Assembly: GCA_014526335.1 (NCBI GenBank)
Contig: JACTAT010000051.1
Location: 2,580,411 to 2,644,410, forward strand
From: Chrysaora quinquecirrha
Lineage: Eukaryota; Cnidaria; Scyphozoa; Semaeostomeae; Pelagiidae
Direction of reading: 5' to 3'
DNA: 64,000 bases
In this document: piece by piece, positions 1 through 9,566 of the stretch
Layout of the letters: the number at the start of each line of letters is the position of its first letter
How positions within the stretch are numbered: position 1 is the first letter of the stretch
Program-made: the position numbers and the translations under genes
Notes under the pieces: model-generated
What the model saw: only the letters and a program-made list of their open reading frames with translations
What the model was told of the DNA's origin: nothing
The model's database searches: none

Positions 1-128
1 TGCATATCACTTAAATATCAGAGAAAACAAGGTGTAATTGTCCAACAGCGAATCAACGTGGCGAGAAAACAATGTAACTACATATAAATACGAAAAGAGC
101 TTATATATGAATGAAAAAGATTGTTACC

Positions 129-381
129 TTAGGGCTTATAAGGCTGTGGCCAAAAGATTGAACATTGTTTGTCCAATATTTTTTGAGATTTGCTTTACAA
201 ACAATGTTCGACTGTTTGGCTGTTTGGCAACGTCGGAAAACATTGCTTGACAAACAGAACTTGCTTGGCAAAAACATTTTCTGCTTCTTTTTACGATGTA
301 GCCAAATGATCAAACATTTTGTTGGACAAGCAAATTTCAGATATTTGACGAACAATGTTTGATCGTTTAACAAGGGCCTAA
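129..381. mobile_element. Foldback MITE, family 1 (TTA flank)
   Basis: Palindromic element of about 250 bp. The left arm reads GGCTGTGGCCAAAAGATTGA and the right arm ends in TTTGATCGTTTAACAAGGGCC, flanked by TTA/TAA. The internal half-arms CAAACATTTTGTTGGACAAG and AACATTGCTTGACAAACAG are shared with the other copies. There is no coding capacity. Confidence 0.7.
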
Positions 382-696
382 GACAATTGATATTGCACTT
401 GATTAGTGTTCGAATACTGAAAAAATAGCCTTGGCATGTTTCGAAGACCTTCCAAGCCTTCTACTCCAATGAAGGGAAGACAGTAGACTTTTCTCCAATC
501 AAAATTTTTGTTCTCGCAATTTTGAATTCCAGAAGAACAAAGTCAAACCTGCCAAACCAATACATTTTGTGTTTTAGAATCAGGGAGGTTTAAAATCTTC
601 ATAAATCAATGGGAAAATGAAATTGAGGATCTGCAAACTCTAGAAAACTTTCTGCCTCTTTGTAGCCGTGTTTAAGCTCTTTATAAAGAGTAACAT
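382..696. other. No recognised feature
   Basis: AT-rich sequence with no convincing exon on either strand. It probably lies in the intron after the last visible exon of the ankyrin gene. Confidence 0.4.
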
Positions 697-860
697 TTCA
701 GAATCTTGGAAAAAACACCCCGTTTGACAAATCAAAGTTAAATAAACTCTATTTGAGATACCGAAATAAAACGGGGGATCTGCCAATCTCACGATTCCTA
801 TCTGTTTTATTGATCTTAAAACGAAATCTCTCCAGTAACACTCGCAATTTTTCTGCCTGC
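697..860 (-). pseudogene. Partial duplicate of an ankyrin exon plus its following intron
   Basis: On the minus strand this stretch reads LRVLLERFRFKINKTDRN, a near match to LRVLVDRFNFDINKTDRN in the exon at 3393-3597. The adjoining intron sequence is also shared: AAAACGGGGGATCTGCCAAT, the CACCCCGT(T/C)TGACAAA block and AGAATCTTG occur in the same order at about 3295-3400. The copy lies downstream of the HECT-linker-like exon, where a further ankyrin exon is not expected, and its upstream half no longer matches. It looks like a truncated local duplication. Confidence 0.65.
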
Positions 861-1060
861 TGGAGACGAAAGTTTAGGAGGCGTTCGAAGACTGCCAATG
901 CCACCGTTTCAGACTTCTAGATAAGCAAATAGAAATTCTACCACTGCCAAGTCTACTGAAAACAAATGATGCTTATTCCACAATAAGTAATACCTTTCCT
1001 GTTTCAAACTCTTCAGACTGTGAAATTTCATAAAGTGATAAAAAGATTGAAAAAACTTAC

Positions 1061-4000
1061 ATTTTCTTCACTCTCCGTTTGAACCAAGAGTATTTATTAT
1101 CAAAATCCAAGATATTTTTCCAAATTTTGAGAAACAAGCCGTGATTGAAATCATCAAGAAGATTAGGATTTTGTCGAATAAAATCGTTGAATATTTTGTA
1201 ATAAGCATCTTGATGTGACAGAGACTCCAACGTGCTTCTGACAACCTTGAAATAAGACAGAAATATAATGACAAAGCATGCTCTTCTCAATATAAGCATA
1301 TGGCTAACATCAGAGGACTTCAACATACTAGATGTCACATTATAAGAACACTCGGCTTCATTTTTAGCAAGCCATCTCCTTCTATTATTATTTGGAAGAA
1401 AAGGACTGATAACAGGCATTCTGACAAAGGTCAATACTTGCTAGATTGCCTTGGTTGCGCAAAAAGTAGCTAACAGCGAAAAATGTTTCCGAGAAGAAGT
1501 GTCTTTGTCTCATTTAGGGGCTTTTGCGATCCGTCTACATCAAAACAAAAATAATCTTTGTAGACAGAAAGAGCTCGCTCTCCCACCTGGGTCCTTCAAT
1601 TAACTAACATTAATTCTAACACTAGACCTGATGCAAAGTTATACAGCAACGCTATTTCACCTTTATTCGAATGCTAGCCCTATTACTGACCCTCTCACTA
1701 AGCCCAACACTTACGTTTACCCTTACACTACCCCTAACGCCAACCCTAAAGCTGACCTAAACGCTAAACCCAAGGATAATCCAAAAGCTAACCATAAACG
1801 TGCTTCACTGTCGGAAGGTTTCCGCTAAGTTGCATCTAAACTGAAAAATAGCTACTATAAACAGAAACTTTAACTTTGTTTACCTTGATATTCTTTTCTC
1901 TTTGTTCTTTATCTTTTCTTTTAATTAAATCTGATAATATGAAAAGCTGTCGTGGATTCGCTTGCATTAATGCAACAACACAGCTCTCTGACGATCTGAA
2001 ATTCGCGTATAGTAAAGGTGGCCAACCATAATCATCCAAACAGTCCGGCTGATGACCATAATCAATCAACATTTCCACGCATTCTGTATTACCAGTCGCA
2101 GCTGCCAGGTGCAGTGCAGTCGTCCCTTGCTTGTCCTAAAAATGGATAAGCAATACGGATACAATCAACGTTTATGATAATAAGCATTGAGGGACATATC
2201 TAATAAATGATTTAGCGCATGGTGTAAGAAAATACGTTTCGATACCTGTTAGTCCCTGGCCAAACGATCAAACAGTACTTGAAAAACCTTTGAAATTTGC
2301 TTATCAAGCAATGTTAGAATGTTTGGCCACGCCACAAAACATTGCTTGACAAGCAAAATTAGATAAAAAAAGATAAATTGTTAAAAAATTTTGCTAGAAT
2401 TTAAAAATTTCAAATGTTTCATAAACAATGATTGATCATTTGACCAGGGCCTTAGCAACGTTTGGAAGAACGAATACATTTTCAGCTTGTCATAAGCTAA
2501 AATGTTTGATGATCATTGTTTTGTGAGGTGGCCAGATGGTCAAGCATTTTGTTTTTGCCAGCAACATGATGGGAACACAAACAATTCTTTGTAATGTTTG
2601 ACAAACAATGTTTGATCGTTTTACCAGGGCCTAAAGGACCATATGAATTTTATCTGAAGAATTCAACGAGATAAATCTTTGAAAGAGTGTTTACAATAAA
2701 TACCTTTGCCATTAGTTTAGCTCCTTTTTCACAAAGCAGTTTGATGCAGTCTGTGTTACCTAATTCAGCAGCACACATTAACGAAGTGAAACCTAGAATA
2801 TAAACAGACCTTTGATGGATAATCGTTTCAAGATGCCCAAAGGAAAAGGGCCCAAGCTAGCGGACCAAAAAAACAAAACTTTTGCTTTAATACTAATCCA
2901 GAAAAAGGAAGAAATACTAATTACAGTGTTAAAAGATGCCCTGAAACTTATCATTAATCTGAATCGTTTGAGAACGTGTTCGTAAAACGCTTGAGGACTG
3001 TCACTGAGTCCCCTTCCTCGAAACGCGAGAAAAAAAGCCAGCAAGCTTTTCCTTCTCTTAGTTTTCTTCTGATATCTGAAAGGAATTCTGTATAAATATC
3101 ATGTTGCGAAGCAGATAAGCTATGCCAATTCCTGCTGCGGTTTGACGAACCAAATATGCTAATTCAAGTCTGGGAACACCCGTTCTAAGAAATCAAAGTA
3201 CACAAAAGTCTGTCAGAAATGATTCGCTCCAAATAGATTAATCCAACCTCCTTGTGGCTACCTTGTTGGCTCGTTGTGCAAAAGTGAAATTCAGAATCTT
3301 GAAAAACACCCCGTCTGACAAAAAAAACTGAACTTGAAAACTGAATTTGAATTAGGGAAACAAAACGGGGGATCTGCCAATCCAATACTTACCATTCCTA
3401 TCTGTTTTATTGATATCAAAATTAAATCTGTCCACTAAAACACGTAAGCAAGCAGCATTGTCGTCTTCAGTGCAATTCGATGCACTAGCAACGGCATTAT
3501 GTAAAATGTTGTCTTGTAACCAAAGTGGATGATCTAACTCACAGTTGGCAGCACACAGTTCTTTTGGGCAATCACCAACAGAAAGCTCTCCCAGGCACTA
3601 CGAGGCAACGAAAAATTTCACTTATTCATGCAAGTTTGTTAAGTATATTAGCTAGTTAACATTTGCTGGATGATTTTTTTCGCTTCTAATTAACGTAATG
3701 CAATTGTGTATAAACCGAGGCTTTGAGAATCAAAAGGTGGCTCTAAAAACAGAACTCTAAATCTACTTAACGGATACAATAATACATACATGGGACTATA
3801 GTAAAACAGATTATGGATTTTGGTCCTTGGTATGGATAAGAACTACTGTAGTGGGTAATTTTACTTGATGTGGTGCTATTTTTGCTTACTGTGGCGGATC
3901 TTGTGGTTTTTTCTTCCTTGATCTATAGATCTTTGCAATAATTTCGTATCAACCACAGAACGCAAAAATACCAAGTTAACACCCATCACAGTAAGCAAAA

Positions 4001-7000
4001 AATAACACCATATCAAGCATAATAACCTACTACATCAAGCATAATAACCAATCACAGTAGTGGGTATCCACCAGAGTATGCAAAAATACCACCACATCAA
4101 ACGAAACAACTCACCATATCAAGCAAAATAACCAAGCTCAGTACTGCCTATCCACCACACCACAGAACGCAAAAATACCACCACAGTACACAAAAATTAC
4201 CACCACAGTAGTGCGTATAGATTTGATAGCGTGTTAAAGTAAAACTGTATCAGAATCACAGATTTGAAGTTTAGAAAACGAAATAACATGGTCACCTGTG
4301 CATTTCCTTCTTCAATAGCCAGCAAAACAGGAGTTCTCTTTTCTTCATCGCAAACTGCCAGCATATTTTTGTACATTTTACCATCAAATTCGTGAACCAA
4401 TCTCAAGCATTCGATTTGGCGATCTTTCACGTTAATAAATCTATTCTTTCGTCCAGTTAACAAAATCAAATGAAGTAGAGACATGTGTTGCGAATATTTT
4501 CGAATTGTTTTGATCATCAGTTTTAAGTCAGTTTTCTCCAAAAGAATTTTCAATGCCTGAAAAAGGAAACAAGAAACTAAAATCAATAGTTATCGAAATT
4601 GAAAAAGGATATCGTGTACGCTAATACATGGGACATGCTCTTTCCTGATCGAACAGCATAGGCTCTGGACAAAGGATGATACATTGTTCGTCAAACATTC
4701 GAGACTTGCTACACAATTAAGTCGTTTAATCACGTCATAAAAAATATATTGATAAACAGAATTCGACAGTGTTTTTGAAAAAAAACTTCACGAGCAGTTT
4801 ATGCTTTCATCTAGCAAAAAAAGTTTGACGAGCAATGTTTTGAGATGTGGTCAAACAGTCACGATCAAACATTTTGTTTTCCAAGCTAATCTCAAATGCT
4901 TTACCAAAAATGTTTGAGTGTTAGAGCAGGGTTTAAGAAAAGCTTTCTTGAGTCTTGCTTGTTTCAAGTAAAAATTTTTTTGATGATTTTTTCAAAAACA
5001 TTGCTCAGCATATTCTACTTGTCAAGCAATGTTTTTGACATGACCAAACATTCAAACATTGTTTGACAAACAAAGCCCAACTGTTTGAGAAACAATGTTT
5101 GATCGTTTGGCCAGGGCCTTGAATGTAGATGATAACAGTTGGGAATCATGAACTTATAAATGTATTAATACATCTCTATACCCTAAAATACTACATTAAT
5201 ATACAAACGATATACCTCTGGCTGTTTGAAGTACGCTGCGTATCCAACAGCAAGCATATTATTACCATCAAGAAGATTAACAGGACTTCATAATCCAGCA
5301 ACAAATTTATCAACTCTACATCTCCAAGACTAGCCGCAAGATGCAAAGGCCCTTTTCCATCTTTATCAAAAGAATTCAAAAGCTTGTTGTTCATCTTTAT
5401 AGCGGACTCAACTGCTGACAAATCATTTGGACTTTTGTTGATTATTTTAAAGAAATTCACAACAATTTCATCTTGTTGCTCATCTTCGCTGTCTGACAAC
5501 ACAATTACTTTCTTAAACTTTGATTTTCGTTTTCGTCCTCCGCGTTTAACTATGCCAGAATCCTCACTTTTAAAATCCTTTGAATCAGATTGCGAATCAT
5601 CACTTTCAGTGTCAGTAAATTTTTCGAAAAAGGCTTCTGTTTTGCTGTCCACAAATTATCATCTTCATCAGTATCGATTTCAGAAACAACAAACTCTACA
5701 TCTGAATCTCTTATGACATGATTTTGAATTTCCTCGATTTCCAAATCTTCCACATCAGAACCACTCGGATTCATCACCTCATCATTAAAATTTTGCAAAA
5801 GAGATTTCCGCTTTTCAAGTGGAACTTTAACAAGACTCCTACTCTGTTTAAGTTGTGCAAGACGCATCTGAACAAGTTCTTTTTGCTTGTTCTGTCGTCT
5901 AGGAATAGCTCTCCTGGATTCTTCATCAATCTTGATGTTACACTCATCTTCCGTTGAAGGTATTGGTGATACTTCATTTAAAGTTTCATCTTCTTCACTG
6001 AGATCTTCTTCAGTGGAGCTCTCAAAAATTCTTTTTTGCTGGTTTTGGTTTCTTTCTCCTACATTTCTTCCTTTTCTCTTTTTTTCTTCTTCTTCTATTT
6101 CAATATCACATTCTCCATCATCAATGAAGTCGCTTATTTCTTCTTCACTTAAGAATGTTTCAAACTTATCTTGATTGTAACTGTTTTTCCTGAAAATAAA
6201 TAATTATTGCAACAATTAAGAATACAAAATCATTACATAAAATATCTGTTTAGTTGAGAAAGGTGTTTTTGAATGAAAACACTTTGAATTGAAGAAACAA
6301 AAACAAAGGTTGGTATGTCAAAAATGTTTGGTTCTTTGATAAGAGGTTATTGGTCTGAATCTACCAGTTGCAATCATTTGTCACCGCATACAGAACCAAA
6401 CAATCCTGAAACTGTTTAATTTCACTTACTCTTTAATGAAATTATTGACCCTCCTCTTTGTCTTCTTTTCAGATTCAAACTAAAATTCACATTATCAGGA
6501 GAAGTAAGTTCCAGCCTTTCTTTTCGATCTGGAACTTTCATTTTCCACGCTTTCTTGTTTTAGCCCTTAATCGCTCTGAGCTTCGTTTTCCAATTTCTCT
6601 GGGATAAGTTTCTTCATCTAAAAGCTTTGCCATTTTATGCTTTCGGTTGGAAGAAGGTGCTGTGAAATCTCCAAAGACATTATCTTTGATAGGGGATACC
6701 TTCCCTGGAGAAGTCTTTAGTGTTTTAGCTCTCTTGACAGATTTCTTGTCACTTTCAGAGCAACTATAAGTGAAGTCTCCATCATCTATTTCACAGTTAC
6801 TCCCATTGAAAAATTTTCAACAAAGTCGCTGTCATCACTATTAGAATCTGGAGTTTCAAGCCTTCCTGTTTTTTTTATCTTTGTTTTCAACCTCTTGGAG
6901 TTTCTTGTCCCAACTTTACTCTCATTCTTCCCTTCATCAAACAACTTTGTCTCAGAACATTTTTTGTCAGAAGAAGGTGTTTGAAAGTTTCTATCATGGC

Positions 7001-8423
7001 CTTTATTTGTTGGTGCGTCAAGGTCTCTATTAGGATCTTTACTTTTTGGGGATATTTCCAGTTTAGTCTTCATAATTTTATTTTCTGAATTACTGTCACT
7101 TTCAGAGCAAGTGTCGAAAATATCTCCATCAAGAAACTGTTCATTTCTTTTTTGAGAAGACTTTCTATCATCATCATTGTCATCACTACTATAATATTGA
7201 TCCTTCTTCCCTTGCTTTTGGGCCTTTGCCTTCAGTCTCTTAGAGTTTCTTTTCCTAATTATTGAATCATCAGTCTTGGTCTCTTTATCAAATAATTTTG
7301 TCTTTTTGCATGCCCTCTTAGTGGAAGGTGTTTCAAAGTCTCCTTGGGCATTACCTTTGTTTGAAGAAACTTCATCTGAGGATATTCTAGGCTCCGTAGT
7401 ATTAGGTTTTAAATCATCCTCATGTTTATTCTTTGTAGAATTATTCTCTTGAGTTTTATTTCCTATATCTAATATCTCTTCATCAGAATCAGATGATATT
7501 TTGAATTTATTTTTCTTGCTTGCTGACTTTGTAACACATTCATTATCATCACTGTCAGAACACTCAGCAGTGAAAAGTTCAACCTTCTTGCTGAGATCTT
7601 CCTTTTGATTAACCTTAGTAGCATTATTTTCTTGACTTATATTTTCTATATCTGATGATTCCTCATCAGACAGTATTTTAATTTATTTCTATGATGGGTA
7701 GACTTCTTAACACAATCATCATCATCATCATCATTATAATTGTTGCAAAACTCATCAATACAAGGTTCAATTTTCTTGCTTGAATCCTCCTCTTGATTAA
7801 CGCATTTCTGGAATCATATTCTTGACTTCTAATTTCCATATCTGAAATTTCTTCATCAGATGATATTCTCCACTTATTTCTTCTATGTTTAGACCTCACA
7901 ACATCACCATCATCATACTCATCATTTTTGAAAAACCAGATCCAGCCTCAGCATCTAAGCATAAACCTTTTCTTAGGTCACTGCTAGAAACATCACTTTC
8001 TTGACTTCCGTTTCTACTAGCTGATGTCTCTTCGTCAGACATTATTGTGCTTTTATTTCTTCTATGCCTAGGTCTTACAAGAACATCATCCTCATCACTT
8101 TTAGCAACCTCAGATGAGCAATCTTCCTGAGTTCTGTTTGAATCTATTGGAACTATATTTTTTGAACTAATATTGCCCTCATCTGATTTTTCTTCATCAG
8201 ATGATGAAACAATTTTATTACATTTGCATCTTTTTGAGGGTGTTCTTAAGTCATCTGAGGTCTCATCACTTTGAATTTCTGACGAATTATTGATAGCCTT
8301 CACCATCCCATCCTGAGGCAAAGAAGGACCTCCTGTCTCAGAAACATCCAATTTTTCATAATTGACAGAATGAGATACTTTTTTGCCTTTTGTCTGTCTC
8401 TTCCTGCGAGATCTTTTAGCCAT
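1061..8423 (-). CDS. Ankyrin-repeat protein with HECT-linker-like end; frame-broken, 3' end off the left edge
   Basis: Start codon at 8423, with a probable non-coding first exon ending near 8486 (GTAAG donor). Coding exons, all with GT-AG borders: about 6430-8450, 5216-6189, 4296-4556, 3393-3597, 2704-2792, 1884-2135, 1061-1440. The N-terminal part is lysine-rich, then acidic and serine-rich, with four diverged ~60-residue units centred on SDEE (about 7380-8105) and longer modules with GDF.TPS and KR.SKRLKAK. The next exon ends in an ankyrin repeat (GKGPLHLAASLGDVELINLL). More ankyrin units follow (TPVLLAIEEGNAQ, TSLMCAAELGNTDCIKLL, TTALHLAAATGNTECVEML). The last exon has FIRQNPNLL and LDFDNKYSWFKRRVKK, which resembles the segment before the HECT domain of HUWE1/UPL1-type ligases; the catalytic domain is not in the window. 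The five small exons join in phase without breaks; the two long ones change frame about eight times. It could be a decaying gene or carry assembly indels. The HECT link is an inference. Confidence 0.55.
1670..1795 (+). repeat. Degenerate CCCTAA-like hexamer repeat
   Basis: Short degenerate units such as CCCTAACGCCAACCCTAAAG, CCTAAACGCTAAACCC and CCTTACACTACCCC recur with roughly 6-bp spacing. It resembles a decayed interstitial telomere-type or minisatellite repeat in the intron between the exons at 1884 and 1440. A 65-codon open frame across it is a by-product of the repeat. Confidence 0.5.
2249..2634. mobile_element. Two foldback MITEs, family 1, side by side
   Basis: The first copy (about 2249-2454) starts TTAGTCCCTGGCCAAACGAT and ends TTTGACCAGGGCCTTA. 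The second, 5'-truncated copy (about 2500-2634) ends GTTTGATCGTTTTACCAGGG then CCTAA. Both lie in an intron of the ankyrin gene. Confidence 0.7.
3840..4210. repeat. Imperfect palindromic and tandem repeat in an intron
   Basis: The motif ACTTGATGTGGTGCTATTTT, followed by TGCTTACTGTGG, at 3867-3895 recurs as its reverse complement at about 3985-4020 (CCACAG..GCAAAAA..ACACCATATCAAG). It is then reiterated in tandem (CACAGTAGTGGGTATCCACC, CGCAAAAATACCACCACA) up to the exon at 4296. Expected to form long hairpins. Confidence 0.6.
4659..5122. mobile_element. Foldback MITEs, family 1, one complete and one partial
   Basis: The first copy starts ATAGGCTCTGGACAAAGGAT (about 4659) and ends near 4935 at GAGCAGGGTTTAAG. 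A second partial copy (about 4980-5122) ends TTTGATCGTTTGGCCAGGGC followed by CTTG. They lie in the intron between the ankyrin-gene exons at 4556 and 5216. Confidence 0.65.
7380..8105 (-). repeat. Four tandem ~180-bp coding units (SDEE motif) in the ankyrin gene
   Basis: Translated on the minus strand and allowing frame changes, four consecutive units read roughly as an acidic run, HRRNK or KKNKF, (I)SSDEE, a serine/asparagine stretch with SQE, then a lysine/glutamate tail. Approximate limits are 7925-8105, 7740-7925, 7560-7740 and 7380-7560. Frame changes fall near the unit borders (about 7925, 7800 and 7670). The units are too diverged to be recent copies. No known domain is recognised; the composition suggests a disordered, charged nuclear region. 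Confidence 0.6.
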
Positions 8424-9566
8424 ATTCTTTTCAATCTTAGAACCTTCCAATCATACCTACCAATGAATACTTACCAAATCTGAAGGTTCGATCTGCGGTT
8501 CGATTGTTGACAAGTGGTACCACCGCCTTGCGCACTCATGGCTTGTAAAACCGGCCTAGCCAAATAATACCAACTCATTAATTAGGACTTATTTCTGTCT
8601 GATATTTCTCTGGTTGCATTTCATAGCAAATTTCTACAAAACATTGATGTTTTGAATAATATTCACTGACTTTATTTGGTTTTGAATGTGGCTTTGGCAA
8701 TGAAAACACTATCTATTGCCACAGCCATAGCCAATTCTGTCTTTTTCGTCCACCATGTTTTTTGACTGAAGGGCGCGAAAAAAAGCTCCTTCGCAACTAC
8801 ACGAGCTAGAGGGATGAGAAGAGACCGCAAATCTGGGGGGGGGGTCGAGTGTGGTCGCCAGGCATTCCCGGTTTTTGGAGCAGTAAAACTTTGAACAATT
8901 TAGAAGAAATTAGAGAGAAATTGAAAGAAAATTCCAATTTGTCCGGTTAGATCTCTCTTTTTTTTCGGAGTTTCTTGTTTTTTTCATCTTCCATTGAAAC
9001 GGGATACGCAGATACCAGATATGAACCTAACATGAAAATCCTTGATTTATTTGCTAATTTGGCCAATTATTTTTTGGACCTTCTCTGAATATCGATAAAA
9101 GAAACTTTTAGCTGCAGCCCAGGATGCCGCACCCTCCCTTAAAAAAGTCATGACAGCCCCCGGGGAAACTGATATGCTAGCATGACGTCATGCGCACCAC
9201 AGAGGTCTGAGGGCAAAAGTTTCTTTTGTCAACACAACAAGACAAGAAATTTGGTGTTAGTCCCGTTCATCATCGCTCAAAAACTTTGTTCAGAGACAGC
9301 CTAGCATACGAGAAGAAGAGTGTCTGAAATGCTTGACTTTCTGTTGGTTTGACTTGTATAGTTTATTCAGGAAATCTTCAGTTATCAAAATTTCTCTTTT
9401 CTGGAGTTTGGAGGATTTGCAGGCCGCAGAAGCCGCCCTGGAATCTTCCGCAGAGGAAGACGGTGGAGAGTCACCGCCACCTCAGAAGAAATCTCGCCTT
9501 GAGTCGGTTTCAAAAGCATCAGATTTAGTTTCTTCTTCGTCTTCTTCATCAACTCAAGGTAGTGTT
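8424..9566. promoter_or_regulatory. Shared 5' region between the ankyrin gene and WDR26
   Basis: The two genes diverge from this stretch of about 1.1 kb. It holds the probable non-coding first exon of the minus-strand gene (donor at about 8486) and the unresolved 5' end of WDR26, including a good acceptor TTTGCAG just before 9423. CG-containing sites are more frequent here than in the flanks (for example TGACGTCATGCGC at about 9183, a CRE-like palindrome TGACGTCA). There is also a G run at 8836-8845. No TATA box stands out. Promoter function is inferred from gene orientation. Confidence 0.45.

Noticed and set aside
1670..1795. True interstitial telomere
   Set aside because: The units are too degenerate and few; kept only as a CCCTAA-like repeat.
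8460..8545. Coding first exon for the ankyrin gene starting at the ATG at about 8540 (MSAQGGG)
   Set aside because: Its donor leaves two bases, which do not join in frame to the next exon; treated as non-coding.
9333..9566. WDR26 N-terminal extension starting at 9333
   Set aside because: The frame begins with TTG, not ATG, and crosses two good splice acceptors (TTATTCAG, TTTGCAG), so much of it is probably intron.
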